This document shows positions 1 to 9,262 of a DNA stretch of 64,000 bases, piece after piece (the stretch's first letter is position 1; each line of letters begins with the position of its first letter). Position numbers and translations under genes: made by a program. The DNA is from CAYSRJ01 sp964521865 (GTDB lineage Bacteria > Spirochaetota > B62-G9 > DRHN01). The notes beneath the pieces were generated by a model that saw only the letters and a list, made by a program, of their open reading frames with translations, did no database searches and had not been told where the DNA came from. Where the stretch lies: positions 68,820-132,819 of the forward strand of contig CAZFTJ010000012.1 of the NCBI GenBank assembly GCA_964521865.1, given 5' to 3'.

Positions 1-493
1 CGGGAAGCAGGTCGTTGTGTATCCCCTCCGCTGCGGTTATATGAATGCAGGTCGGGATGATATCGTTGCTCGACTGCCCCATGTTGACGTGGTCGTTCGG
101 ATGAACAGGTGCATTGCTCCCGATTTTGGATCCTGAAAGCTCGTTCGCCCTGTTTGCAATTACCTCGTTTGCGTTCATGTTGGTGGACGTGCCTGAACCC
201 GTCTGGAAGATATCGACGACGAACTGGCCGTCCATCTTTCCTTCCATAACCTCCCCGGCGGCGCTCACGACAGCGTCTCCCGGCAGCTTTTCCAGGAGCC
301 CGAGCGCCATGTTCGCACGCGCTGCAGCGCCCTTCACCATTCCGAGCACTCTGATGAACCCCGGCGGGAGGCGAATACCGCTTACGGGAAAGTTTTCGAC
401 AGCCCGCTGCGTCTGCGCACCCCAGTACGCTTCTGCCGGAACCCGCACCTCCCCCATAGAATCCTTTTCAATCCTGTACCCGTTCTTTTCCAT
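1..493 (-). CDS. fumC: Class II fumarate hydratase, N-terminal part (cut by window edge)
   Basis: The gene runs off the left edge; about 164 N-terminal residues are present. It starts at the ATG at 493 and reads MEKNGYRIEKDSMGEVRVPA. The recognisable blocks are the AYWGAQTQRAVENFP segment near residue 23, GSGTSTNMNANEVIANRA near residue 105 and the HPNDHVNMGQSSND block near residue 140. The last two form part of the substrate site of the fumarase/aspartase superfamily. The enzyme interconverts fumarate and L-malate in the cytoplasm. The family also includes aspartase, but the N-terminal GYRIEKDSMGEV/VPAEAYWGAQTQRA arrangement is typical of fumarase C. The catalytic serine loop lies outside the window. 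It is divergent from the next gene across about 215 bases. Confidence 0.93.
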   Translation of the reverse strand, partial: MEKNGYRIEKDSMGEVRVPAEAYWGAQTQRAVENFPVSGIRLPPGFIRVLGMVKGAAARANMALGLLEKLPGDAVVSAAGEVMEGKMDGQFVVDIFQTGSGTSTNMNANEVIANRANELSGSKIGSNAPVHPNDHVNMGQSSNDIIPTCIHITAAEGIHNDLLP

Positions 494-656
494 TGCAAAA
501 CTCCCGGTATATTTAAGATGTACCGGCTATCATCATACCCCGACAACAGGCAATATTCAACAGTATAAAACCGGCCCTGTTTGAAAAAGCCTGAGGCAAA
601 AAAGGACACACAAGACCTGCATTCCCGTTTCATGAAGGACGTATGCGGTAATAGAG

Positions 657-685
657 TTGAAAGATACCGAAAAAGCTGGTAGAAT
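657..685 (+). promoter_or_regulatory. Sigma-70-type promoter for the DUF885 gene
   Basis: TTGAAA at 657-662 and TAGAAT at 680-685 are separated by exactly 17 bases. The expected start of transcription is near 692, just before GGAG (698-701) and the ATG at 709. It sits in the divergent spacer between fumC and the DUF885 gene. Confidence 0.6.
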
Positions 686-708
686 CAACCCTGCAACGGA
701 GCAGAAAA

Positions 709-2457
709 ATGCCGCTCATGCAGAAAACCGATCAATACTTCTCATTTCTCGCAAAACATTTTCCCGTCATGTGTGCGAGCGATGAGTTTCATTTCATGCC
801 CCGCGCCGAAGCGGCTGCAGAATACTACGACCGTTTGGAAGACCTCGATCGCGATGCACTCGAAGAGCACCTTCGGGCTCTTCACCGGTTCAAAGAGGAG
901 CTCGAAAGTGGCGTTGATTCAATCGGGGATTTTGAATCCTTTATCGATATAAAGCTCGTACTTTCGAATATAGCCGGCATTCTCATAGAGCTCGAAGACA
1001 GGGCGATTTTAAAGCACAACCCCCTTGTCTACCTGAAGGTCGCGTTCATCGGCCTCGACCATGCTGTTTCACGACCCGCTGAAAACATTTCAATCGTACA
1101 TGAACGGGCGCTCGAGCGCCTGCGGCATATACCGTGCCTTTTCGCACAGGCCCAAAGAAACCTTGAAAGCGTGCCTGCATTACTGCACACCGCTGCTTCA
1201 TACATGATCGGGGACTGTTTTTTGTATCTCGATGAAATTCAGCAGGAGCTTTCCCTTGATGCGGACACGGTGTACGGTAAAATGCTGGTCAGGCTGTGCT
1301 CTAAGGTTCGGTCTGCGCTTGCACGTTTTAAGAATTTTCTTGATTCTTTTTCCGAAAGAACAGTCAAAAATTCGGATGACGATATTCGGGCGGCAGACAC
1401 GATTGAAGCGACCCTGAAAAAGCATTTCCTCAGCACGAGAAGTCTCGAGGAGATATACCGTATCGGTATGGAAGAGCGCGCACGCTGCCTTGCAGAGCTG
1501 CATTATCTGCAGGCTGCAATCGATCCCGACAAAACCTGGCAGGAGCTGTACGACGCGTATCTTCCCGTTAAAAGCGACGATATCATGTCTCTCTACCGGT
1601 CGGAGTGCAGCCGTCTGGGAGAATTTTTCGCCGGTCGGGGGTTTGAAATCCCTGCAGAACCGTCGATTCTGCAAACTCCGCTGTACCTCCGATCGGTTCG
1701 CGGCTCAGCATCATTCAGTGCCTCGCTTCCCACGGACGGCCCCGGAAGCGATCATTTCTACATAACAATGGAGAACAGGCAGCTGCAAAAGGGTGGATTT
1801 TCACATGAAGACGGACAGCAACGAGGCAGCCGGTTTTTAAACGAGACGTGCACCGTACAAAAAGACAGCCGTCCGTACCGCGCAACATCCTCCCTGGAGA
1901 ATATGCAGCAGCGGGTGAACCGGCGCCTTCACCGGGAGCTCAAATACCTGACCGCTCATGAGGCGATACCAGGCCATCACCTGCTCGATTACCGCCGCAA
2001 ACGATTATTAAATCCCGTCAGACGGCAGATCGAATCGCCTCTCTTCTACGAAGGGTGGGCGTGCTATGCAGAATCCCTTCTCATCGAGTACGGGTATATC
2101 GATTCGCCCATCGAGCTTCTCGTGAATCAGAAGAGGAACCTGTGGCGGGCTGCGCGGTGTCAGATCGATGCCGGGCTCGCTGCAGGAATACTCGATATAA
2201 ACATGTGTATCGGCCTTCTCGAGGAGGCGGGCTTCGAAGAGGATGAGGCCCGCACCCAGATCGGCAGGTTTCTTTTAAACCCCGGATATCAGCTGTGCTA
2301 TACGCTCGGCCGGTACGAGATACTGCAGCTGAGGCGACGCTACGGTACGGTACTGGGCCTGACGAGCTTCCATCGGGAGATGCTCGATGCCGGAGAATTG
2401 CCGTTCATACTCCTTGAAAAGCGGCTTGCCGAACTCAGCAAACAGCGAAATATTTAA
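709..2457 (+). CDS. DUF885 family protein, probable zinc metallopeptidase
   Basis: 582 residues, the usual length for DUF885 proteins. The family signature is visible at about residue 420 as AHEAIPGHHLLDY, an HExxPGHH variant of the zinc-protease HExxH motif. It is followed about 30 residues later by FYEGWACYAESLL, whose glutamate is the likely third ligand. The C-terminal third is helical and ends with the YxLGRYEIL-type segment common in the family. There is no signal peptide, so it should be cytoplasmic. The ATG at 709 has GGAG eight bases upstream and a good promoter before it. The substrate cannot be told from sequence; the family has only been described as peptidase-like. The next gene begins 115 bases downstream. 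Confidence 0.8.
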   Translation: MPLMQKTDQYFSFLAKHFPVMCASDEFHFMPRAEAAAEYYDRLEDLDRDALEEHLRALHRFKEELESGVDSIGDFESFIDIKLVLSNIAGILIELEDRAILKHNPLVYLKVAFIGLDHAVSRPAENISIVHERALERLRHIPCLFAQAQRNLESVPALLHTAASYMIGDCFLYLDEIQQELSLDADTVYGKMLVRLCSKVRSALARFKNFLDSFSERTVKNSDDDIRAADTIEATLKKHFLSTRSLEEIYRIGMEERARCLAELHYLQAAIDPDKTWQELYDAYLPVKSDDIMSLYRSECSRLGEFFAGRGFEIPAEPSILQTPLYLRSVRGSASFSASLPTDGPGSDHFYITMENRQLQKGGFSHEDGQQRGSRFLNETCTVQKDSRPYRATSSLENMQQRVNRRLHRELKYLTAHEAIPGHHLLDYRRKRLLNPVRRQIESPLFYEGWACYAESLLIEYGYIDSPIELLVNQKRNLWRAARCQIDAGLAAGILDINMCIGLLEEAGFEEDEARTQIGRFLLNPGYQLCYTLGRYEILQLRRRYGTVLGLTSFHREMLDAGELPFILLEKRLAELSKQRNI

Positions 2458-2571
2458 TGAAGTCGCCCGAACGGCCGTGGAGTAGTATGGTTTGCAGGGA
2501 CAGGGCTTCGGTTTCAGCGACACAGCGGCCGGTGCTCGGCGGAACGAATCCGGAGATCAAGAGCTGATCGT

Positions 2572-3966
2572 ATGAAAAAATTCTTCGGCTACCACTCGGA
2601 ATGGAACCTCGGAAGCCCGGGGGGGTGGGATTACCAGCGTCTCACGCAGATAATCGGCAAAGCGGTGTGGCGTATGCTCGACCGGCACGCGTCACCCGGC
2701 ATTAACCTGGACTTCGATCATCCGCTGCTCTTCCCTGTCGAGGGTTTTACGCGCATGCTCGTTGAAGCCCACAGGCAACGCGCCGGGAAAAACGCAGGCG
2801 CCATTGCTATCGTTGCTGAAGAGGAGACCCTGGATACGGTAACGGAAAACAAAAATCTCGCTGAAAGGCTCGACAGCATCGAGGGCATAACCGGCATGCT
2901 TGCCGCCCCCCAGGAGCTCGAGTTGAAAAAAGGCACGGTGAGCCTGCACGGCATGCCCGTTTCGGTTATTTTCATGGATTTCAACACCGACGTGCTCCTT
3001 TCCCTCCATCGGAAGTACGGGCTTAATCCCCTCCTCCAGGCGGCTCGTGAAAACAGGGTGATCAACCCGAGGGGAACGGAGCCTATCAACATCAAGAGCA
3101 TGTTCGAAGTCATTACCGGCCCGCTTCATACGCGCTTCCATCCAGAAATCGTCCGTCGCACGCCCTGGACAAGGCAGTTCTACGACCGGAGCACCACCGG
3201 GCCGGATGGCGAGCGCATCGGCGACCTGCTCGAATGGACGCGGATACACTGGAACGGTCTCGTTCTCAAACCCGAACGCGGGTACTCCGGAAAAGGAGTG
3301 AAGGTCGGCGGCATCGACGGCGTCGCGGATGACGCCATTCAGGCGGCGCTCGGCAGAGGAGGGTATATAGTGCAGAAGAAGATACCGATAGAACAGTGGT
3401 CCGAACATATGCCCGAGATTGACGAAAAATCCGAAACGGTTGCCCTGCACATCCGTCAGACGGACTTCAGAAGCCTTTTCGGACCTGACGGGCTTTTCGG
3501 CTTTTTGGGGAGATACGGCGGTGTACCGACAAACGTCGGAAGCGGCGGCGGCGTGCAGGCGCTTGCCGTCGTACCCGATGAGCTCGATATGCGTGAGACC
3601 GTAAAGAGGATAAACGATGCAATTCTCTCTCTGGATTTTCATGCGGTATATGAAGCGTCGTCAGCACAGAAAAGAATGGCCGTTGAGCACGAGTTCACCT
3701 ACCTGCACGGCCCGATACGTATGGCTCTCAGACCCAGGCTCGTAAGCCGCGGTCAGCTCTCCTCACTCGAAAAATACTGCCGGGAGCTCTGGCTCGACTG
3801 TCTCACTTTGGAGAAGATGTGGCGCGCGGGAGAGCTGGACAGCCTGGTAAAAATGGAAGAGGATGAGCTCGAGATCGCCCGTGCCCAGCCGTGGAACGGA
3901 GGCCCCGCCATCATCGCTTCTGACGGACTCTTCGACTTCGGGGCTGCAGAAACCGGCGCAGCGTAA
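2572..3966 (+). CDS. ATP-grasp-like protein of unknown substrate
   Basis: 464 residues, soluble. I cannot name a precise function. The central part carries LVLKPERGYSGKGVKVGG (about residues 230-248), which looks like the lysine and glycine-rich loop of an ATP-grasp fold. It is followed by a conserved-looking stretch with YIVQKKIPIE, a TVALHIRQTDF strand and a GRYGGVPTNVGSGGG loop near residue 320. Some glutathionylspermidine-synthase-like and circularly permuted ATP-grasp proteins have comparable elements. It may ligate a carboxylate to an amine, but this is inference. It lies between the DUF885 gene and a methyltransferase on the same strand, which may form a loose operon. No strong ribosome binding site precedes the ATG at 2572. 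A long antisense open frame over this gene is only a shadow. Confidence 0.6.
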   Translation: MKKFFGYHSEWNLGSPGGWDYQRLTQIIGKAVWRMLDRHASPGINLDFDHPLLFPVEGFTRMLVEAHRQRAGKNAGAIAIVAEEETLDTVTENKNLAERLDSIEGITGMLAAPQELELKKGTVSLHGMPVSVIFMDFNTDVLLSLHRKYGLNPLLQAARENRVINPRGTEPINIKSMFEVITGPLHTRFHPEIVRRTPWTRQFYDRSTTGPDGERIGDLLEWTRIHWNGLVLKPERGYSGKGVKVGGIDGVADDAIQAALGRGGYIVQKKIPIEQWSEHMPEIDEKSETVALHIRQTDFRSLFGPDGLFGFLGRYGGVPTNVGSGGGVQALAVVPDELDMRETVKRINDAILSLDFHAVYEASSAQKRMAVEHEFTYLHGPIRMALRPRLVSRGQLSSLEKYCRELWLDCLTLEKMWRAGELDSLVKMEEDELEIARAQPWNGGPAIIASDGLFDFGAAETGAA

Positions 3967-3999
3967 AAAAACTGCCGCGTACAGCAAAAGGAAAGATAG

Positions 4000-4818
4000 T
4001 TGACCATTCGCGTCGACCCTGAATGGTGGAAGGATATCTTCGATGAAGTGTACCTTCTCACCGATGCGCGCTCCGTATGCGACCAATCGGTAACCGAGCG
4101 GGAAGTCGACCTCATCTGCAGAATGCTCGGACTTCACAGGAAAGATCGCATACTCGACCTGTGCGGCGGGCACGGCAGGCACAGCCTCGAGCTTTACGCC
4201 AGGGGGTTTAAGCACTGCACGCTCGTCGACTACTCCGAATATCTCACAGGACACGCACGCCGCCAGGCTCATCTTCTACACCGGCCGATAGAGGTGCTCC
4301 GTATGGATGCACGGAATACCGGGCTGCCGCCTGAAACCTTCGAACACGTACTCATCATGGGCAATTCACTCGGCTACTGCAGTGCCGCTGAGGGCGACCG
4401 GCGAATTTTACGGGAGGCTTACCGGCTGCTGAAAGACGAAGGAAACGTACTGGTGGATGTGGTGAACGGAGATACGGTTATCCGGAGGTTCAACCCCAAT
4501 GCCTGGCATGAGATCGGGGAAGACGTGGTCGTATGCAGGCAGAGGGAGCTTCAGGGAAACTGCGTACGCGCCCGCGAGCTCGTGATGAGCAGAAAAAACG
4601 GCCTGATACGGGACAAAACCTACTCCATACGTCTTTACCGGCCGGATGCCCTGGCAACGCTCCTCGCAGGAGCGGGTTTCTCCGGGGTACAAATCATCAC
4701 CGATTTCAGACCGCATCAGAAGAATGGCGACTTCGGCTGTATGGAAAACCGTATGCTCGGAACGGGTAAAAAACCCGCCCGTACAAAGCGGCGGAAGACC
4801 CGACACTCCGCAAAATAG
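4000..4818 (+). CDS. Class I SAM-dependent methyltransferase
   Basis: 272 residues. The SAM-binding loop is RILDLCGGHGRHSLELYARG near residue 50 (motif I, DLCGGHGRH). It is followed by an acidic end of beta-2 (VDYS), the RMDARN segment of motif II near residue 104 and an HVLIMGNSLGYC strand of motif IV near residue 116. This is a Methyltransferase_25/11-type domain; the substrate is unknown. The start is TTG at 4000, chosen because AAAGGAAAG lies just upstream and there is no suitable ATG. The C-terminus is very basic (KKPARTKRRKTRHSAK), which might touch nucleic acid, although that is speculative. It converges with the vWA gene, 26 bases away. Confidence 0.85.
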   Translation: MTIRVDPEWWKDIFDEVYLLTDARSVCDQSVTEREVDLICRMLGLHRKDRILDLCGGHGRHSLELYARGFKHCTLVDYSEYLTGHARRQAHLLHRPIEVLRMDARNTGLPPETFEHVLIMGNSLGYCSAAEGDRRILREAYRLLKDEGNVLVDVVNGDTVIRRFNPNAWHEIGEDVVVCRQRELQGNCVRARELVMSRKNGLIRDKTYSIRLYRPDALATLLAGAGFSGVQIITDFRPHQKNGDFGCMENRMLGTGKKPARTKRRKTRHSAK

Positions 4819-4844
4819 CACGCCCGGTGAACCCTTTAAACACC

Positions 4845-6272
4845 TTACCTTCTTCCGTTTCTTTTCCCTCTCTTCTTCCGGCTCCCCTCGTCAAAAACAA
4901 CAGTTGTACTGCCCATCGATATGCAGTCACCCGACTTGAGAACCCTGGAACGAACCGGCCTGTTGTTCACCGTGATATTCGAGCCGGATACCCTGTATCC
5001 GCCGTCTTTTTTCTCGACTTTCACTTCAAGATCGCCGACACCGGAATCGTCGGCAAGCGTGAGATCCGCGTTCCTGTCCGATGCTATGGTGACACTGCCC
5101 CGACCTTCAATGGAGAGCGTCTGCACCCGCCTTCTTTTTCCCGTTCCCCTGTACACGGTAAGATTCGGCCCCTGCTTTCTCTTTTCGAGCTTCACAATGC
5201 CGAGTACGATCATAAAGGCGGCAGCAAGAGGAATCGCAAGCAAAATCATGAGATCGAAACGCTCCTGCGGCCTGCCCAGAAGGGTGCCCGTATAGTAATA
5301 CCTCTCGGCGGACAAAACTCCACCCGATGATTCGTACTCCACACGAACGAGCCGCTTTTCCGCGGTTCCCATTGCAGCCCGGTACCCGAGCAGATACTCT
5401 CCCATGATCTGTTCGCGAATCAAAAAGTAGAGAGATGCGAGTCGTTTCGGATCGTACACGGTAAAATAGGCGCCTCCCGTCTCCCGGGCAATGCTGCCGA
5501 GATTTTTTCTGTCCGCCCTTCCGGTCAGTCCTATTGCGTAGATGGAAATACCCTCGTACAGCGCAAAATCGACCGCATGGTCCATACCGTGTCGCTCCTG
5601 GAAGTACGGGTTGTTTTCGAGAGGAAAATTCTGGCCGTCGGAGAGCAGAATGACGACCTTCCTGCCGCGTACGGTCCTCAGCAGATCCACGGATGCGTAG
5701 AGGGCCTCGTAGAGCTCCGTATACGCCTCGTGTTCCGAGGGCTTTTCGATCTGTGCAAGGGCCTGCTCCACCTCGACCCTGTTCCTGGTGGGCCTGACCG
5801 CCGTCTGCGTTCTGACATTGAAGGAGAGAAGCCCGGACCTGTCGTTCGGATTCTTCATATCTTTCAGCAGCAGCAATACGGCGTTCTTTGCAAAGGTGAT
5901 TCGCCATATATCCTCATCAGGAGAGTTTTTGACCTTGCCGGAGCTGTCCCAGTACATGCTTCCGGAATTGTCGATGACGAACAGAACAGTGATGCCCTCG
6001 TTTACGTTCACACCCTCCTGAAAAGAGAGTATCTCCCGGCCGACCATCCCGCTGTCGGTGAATTCCGAAACCCTGAAAGAGCTTTTGCTCAATCCGGCGA
6101 CGGGTTTCCCCGCGCTGTCCGTAACGCTGATATACGCCTTCACCTGCTGATTGATGAGCAGCGTCCTGCCGTCGATCTGGGATATGCGGATCGAATCCTC
6201 CGCCGCAGCAGCCGAAGCACCGGCGGACACTGCTAGCACAGCGGTAAAAAACAGAAATAGTTTCTTTTTCAT
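4845..6272 (-). CDS. vWA domain protein with membrane anchor and degenerate FHA domain
   Basis: 475 residues. A signal peptide covers about residues 1-24. A von Willebrand A domain (about 88-270) has an intact MIDAS motif, DNSGSM, and the later LLSDGQ aspartate. A hydrophobic segment lies near 338-360 (LMILLAIPLAAAFMIVLGIV). The cytoplasmic end (about 385-460) has an FHA-like fold but lacks the usual GR, SxxH and NG residues, so phosphothreonine binding is doubtful. The ATG overlaps the stop of the upstream gene (TGATG) and GGAG precedes it, so the two are translationally coupled. With the kinase, phosphatase and other FHA proteins next to it, it probably links an extracytoplasmic metal-dependent binding event to cytoplasmic phospho-signalling. 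The target is unknown. Confidence 0.8.
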   Translation of the reverse strand: MKKKLFLFFTAVLAVSAGASAAAAEDSIRISQIDGRTLLINQQVKAYISVTDSAGKPVAGLSKSSFRVSEFTDSGMVGREILSFQEGVNVNEGITVLFVIDNSGSMYWDSSGKVKNSPDEDIWRITFAKNAVLLLLKDMKNPNDRSGLLSFNVRTQTAVRPTRNRVEVEQALAQIEKPSEHEAYTELYEALYASVDLLRTVRGRKVVILLSDGQNFPLENNPYFQERHGMDHAVDFALYEGISIYAIGLTGRADRKNLGSIARETGGAYFTVYDPKRLASLYFLIREQIMGEYLLGYRAAMGTAEKRLVRVEYESSGGVLSAERYYYTGTLLGRPQERFDLMILLAIPLAAAFMIVLGIVKLEKRKQGPNLTVYRGTGKRRRVQTLSIEGRGSVTIASDRNADLTLADDSGVGDLEVKVEKKDGGYRVSGSNITVNNRPVRSRVLKSGDCISMGSTTVVFDEGSRKKRGKRNGRR

Positions 6273-7156
6273 CAGCGCTTCTCCTTCTTCCGAATAAATT
6301 GAAACTGTGCGTCGCCTATTCGAATGATGTCGCCGTCGTGAAGCTCTTTTTCATCGACCTTTTCGTCGTTTACCCAGGCGCCGGTAACCGTATAGGTTCC
6401 CTTCCGCCTCGTTATCCCGGAATGTGTCTCGGTTACATCCCGATATCCGTGCAGTGTAATATCAGATTCCTGAGAACCGCCGATTGTGGTGCGTTTCTGC
6501 GTAAGCGGCACTTCGCTTCCCCTCTGCCTGCCGTTCAGGATACGGAGCAGAGCGCCGGCAAGCCTGTTCTCAACGAGACCGTAAAAAAATCCTATGCACA
6601 CCCCCAGCAGAGCAAACCCTCCGAGCCGTGCGTACACACGCGCAGGAGTAAGTACCCGTATAAACTCCACCAGGAGTCCCCCGAGCAGACCCCCCACAAA
6701 CCCGCCCGCAAGCCCGTTCCTCAACTTTGCAAAAGAACGGCTTCGCAGGCCCTCAGCAGTGCCGATGCACATACCGAACAGAGCCCATCCGAGCGCCCGT
6801 GAGAGAGGAAAGCCGTACATCTGAAAGGAAAGCGCCGAGCTGAACAGCCTGGTACCGATATACAGAAGCGCAGTCTGTCCTATAAAAAACCCCGCAATCC
6901 CGCCGGCAGTTCCAACCGCCAATCCAGCCAATCCGCCGTTTACGGCCTTTTTCCCGGAAGAAGACAGCACGCCTTCGCTCATACCGAATACACCGCCCAT
7001 CATACACCCGACACTTACGCCGAGTACGATATTGAACGCCAGAAGTGAGGGAAATTGAGCCTGGGAAAAAAGAACGACCTCGGAAATCGGCCAGACTGCG
7101 GTCCCTGCCGCAAGACCCGTCAGCCCGAAAAAAAGTATTCTCATTGCAAGAGGCAT
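6272..7156 (-). CDS. Polytopic glycine-rich membrane protein with C-terminal FHA-like domain
   Basis: 294 residues. The first 200 form several glycine/alanine-rich membrane helices with repeated GxxxG-like spacing (for example GLAGLAVGTAGGIAGFFIG). Residues about 215-290 form an FHA-like domain with TTIGGSQESDITLHG and later GDIIRIGDAQFQF. The usual arginine of GR is replaced by glycine, and the SxxH motif reads TETH. A strong AGGAGCT site precedes the ATG at 7156. It sits between the kinase and the vWA protein and overlaps the latter by the ATGA of its stop. Glycine-rich helices of this sort can line channels or oligomerise, but no transport family is recognisable. I cannot assign a function beyond membership of the phospho-signalling block. 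Confidence 0.7.
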   Translation of the reverse strand: MPLAMRILFFGLTGLAAGTAVWPISEVVLFSQAQFPSLLAFNIVLGVSVGCMMGGVFGMSEGVLSSSGKKAVNGGLAGLAVGTAGGIAGFFIGQTALLYIGTRLFSSALSFQMYGFPLSRALGWALFGMCIGTAEGLRSRSFAKLRNGLAGGFVGGLLGGLLVEFIRVLTPARVYARLGGFALLGVCIGFFYGLVENRLAGALLRILNGRQRGSEVPLTQKRTTIGGSQESDITLHGYRDVTETHSGITRRKGTYTVTGAWVNDEKVDEKELHDGDIIRIGDAQFQFIRKKEKR

Positions 7157-7278
7157 AGCTCCTCCATTCTTTTTGCGCCCGGGTGCTCAGCCGGCCGCAG
7201 GTCGGCTGAACGGGTCCCGCTCCGCCTCATGCGGTGCAGCCTGTCCGGCTGCATATGGCCGGCCGGGGCACACCTCCG
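7157..7278 (-). repeat. GC-rich spacer with a copy of repeat family B
   Basis: This 122-base spacer lies between the kinase and the downstream membrane FHA gene. It carries the block at 7200-7220 (core GGCTGAACGGG followed by CCCGC) that recurs at 21934-21954 with only two differences, and shortened at 20504-20518. GGCCGGCC-like palindromes lie at both ends, so it can fold strongly. It may uncouple expression of the kinase from the two downstream genes. Confidence 0.45.
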
Positions 7279-9261
7279 TTAGGGCTGATTCGCGAGCCCC
7301 GATATCCGTATGGTGCTCGTATCTCTTTTATACGACACCCTGAGCCGCGTTACCTCTTCGGGGTATACATTGAACTGGTAGTTTTGGGCGTGTTTCATAT
7401 TTTTCCTTATAGTCAGCACATACCGATCCTCCGGAAGATGAAATTCCCGAACGCCCTTCAGTGTTTCACCGTACTGAGTGAACCTCTTCTCCCTGTTTCC
7501 GATATAATTCTCTCTCCTGTTGTCGATAAGAATCCCCAGGCCCGCAGTATCGCTTTCGATAACGAGTATTCCAGGTTTTTTGATCAGGTCGACCTCGACC
7601 TGTATGGAATCGAGGCTCGGCTCGACGTAGAATTCCACCATTTCCGGAAAATAGCGGGGTACCCGGTATCTGAAAACATAGCTCTTCCCCGACTGCAGCA
7701 GGGCGTCGGTATAGTGCCGAAGCCTCTCATCCGAGCGGTACCTCTTCCAGTCTATCCATCTGTCCTGTTCTTCCACATACATGGAGATCGAAGCCTCCCT
7801 GTACAGCGACCTGCCGGTGCCTTGTTCCGTCACCCGGTGATCGATGGTAATCGGCTTGTGTTCGGCTTCCGGAAAAGGGACCTGGACAAGCGTTTCGTCG
7901 TACGTGCTCATTTCCTGTTTCTGTATAATGCGGGGATCGAGGGTGAAGGCCCGGGCTGCCTTGCCGTTCTCAATTACCATTTCCAGTGCGTAATTGCCCG
8001 CAGGAAGGTAGAGCGGACCGGTGGTGACATACCGCCTCGATGCCCCCGTCTGAGTAACCCGGCGAATTAATGAAAAAACACCGCTTCCAAAGGGACTCAG
8101 CCGGTATGTGATCTCCTGTATATGTCCGTCGCCATCCCTCTGTTTAAGACGGGCAACTGCATATACCTGATCCGGCTGTTTGTAGTATCCGGCGGGTACC
8201 GGGACCCGGACTTCGAGCCTGCCGTATTTTTTTGCCTGAAGATACTCGTGGAAGTACCCCCCGTAGTAGAAATAGAGACCACCGAGCAAAATCGCATATA
8301 TGAGCACAAACACCGGCTTCAAGAGGACGCGGCCCCGCTCCACGGCCTCTTTTTTCCCGGGTTTTTTACCCGCCAGGCTGATACTGCCTCCTGAGAGGTA
8401 TCTTTTAATCGCTCGGCTGATATCGGCCGTGCTCCGGTAGCGTTTCGTGTATCCGGCAAGAATATCCAGAAGGGACTTGATGTCTCTGAACCGCCGCTTT
8501 ATCCTGCGATTCATGGTCTTTCTGATGATCCGGATAAAGAAAGCGGGGATGGACGGATTGTACTTTCGCGGATTTTTATAATCTCCTTTATTTATCTTCT
8601 CGATTGCCTCAGCCGAGAAATCGGGAGGGAAAGGCTTTTTCCCGGTTATCATTTCGTAGAACATAACGCCGAGTGAATATATATCGGAGCGTTTGTCCAC
8701 CGTACGGACATCTGATATCTGTTCGGGAGACATATATGCCGGTGTGCCGAGAGTCATTCCCATCTTCGTCAGTCCGTCTTCCGCGGCTTCCTTTGTACGA
8801 GCAATCCCGAAATCGACCAGCTTCACCTCACCGGTGTTTGAAATGAGGATGTTTGCCGGCTTGATATCCCTGTGGATGACTCCCTTGTCATGCGCGTACT
8901 TGAGACCCCTTGCGATCTCCGAAAGGATGAGAACGGCTGCGGCGTTCGATAGGCGTCCCCTCCGCTCTATGAGGCGGTCGAGGCTGATGCCGTCGACCCA
9001 CTCCATGACGATATAGTAGGAGGACCCGGATTTGAAATGGTCGTACACGGGAACAATACGCTCATCCCTGAAATCGATCATCAGAGAGGCCTCCCGCTTG
9101 AACCGTTCGACAAGTCCGCTCCCGCGCCTGAGGGTAAGCTGTTTCAAAATCACAAACCTCTTGAGCGTCGGGTGCTTTGCCTTGTATACGGCGCCCATTC
9201 CCCCTCGTGCTATCTTTTCGACGATCTCGTATTTCCCGACTTTCATCAACTGCCTGGGCAT
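7279..9261 (-). CDS. Hanks-type serine/threonine protein kinase with PEGA-like C-terminal region
   Basis: 660 residues. The kinase domain (about 7-270) has a complete set of motifs: GGMGAVYKA glycine loop, catalytic lysine in FVILKQL, HRDIKPANIL, DFGIART, and the activation segment ending GTPAYMSPEQ. A single membrane helix follows near residue 315 (VFVLIYAILLGGLYFYYGG). About 320 further residues are predicted to be extracytoplasmic beta structure, ending in a PEGA-like repeat (KPGILVIESDTAGLGILID). The start was set at the ATG at 9261. GGGGGA lies seven bases upstream, and the phosphatase stop TGA is one base away; an upstream GTG would overlap that gene. The kinase and phosphatase are thus in one transcript. 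It likely phosphorylates Thr/Ser partners read by the FHA proteins nearby. Confidence 0.92.
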   Translation of the reverse strand: MPRQLMKVGKYEIVEKIARGGMGAVYKAKHPTLKRFVILKQLTLRRGSGLVERFKREASLMIDFRDERIVPVYDHFKSGSSYYIVMEWVDGISLDRLIERRGRLSNAAAVLILSEIARGLKYAHDKGVIHRDIKPANILISNTGEVKLVDFGIARTKEAAEDGLTKMGMTLGTPAYMSPEQISDVRTVDKRSDIYSLGVMFYEMITGKKPFPPDFSAEAIEKINKGDYKNPRKYNPSIPAFFIRIIRKTMNRRIKRRFRDIKSLLDILAGYTKRYRSTADISRAIKRYLSGGSISLAGKKPGKKEAVERGRVLLKPVFVLIYAILLGGLYFYYGGYFHEYLQAKKYGRLEVRVPVPAGYYKQPDQVYAVARLKQRDGDGHIQEITYRLSPFGSGVFSLIRRVTQTGASRRYVTTGPLYLPAGNYALEMVIENGKAARAFTLDPRIIQKQEMSTYDETLVQVPFPEAEHKPITIDHRVTEQGTGRSLYREASISMYVEEQDRWIDWKRYRSDERLRHYTDALLQSGKSYVFRYRVPRYFPEMVEFYVEPSLDSIQVEVDLIKKPGILVIESDTAGLGILIDNRRENYIGNREKRFTQYGETLKGVREFHLPEDRYVLTIRKNMKHAQNYQFNVYPEEVTRLRVSYKRDTSTIRISGLANQP

Positions 9262-9262
9262 C

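Noticed and set aside
2692..3642. 316-codon antisense frame over the ATP-grasp-like gene
   Set aside because: Composition is that of a shadow of the GC-rich sense gene; no motifs or ribosome site.
5107..5907. 266-codon minus-strand frame inside the vWA gene
   Set aside because: Out-of-frame shadow; the vWA frame has signal peptide, MIDAS and coupling.
7234..8070. 278-codon plus-strand frame over the kinase tail
   Set aside because: Antisense of a gene with clear domains, no start signals.
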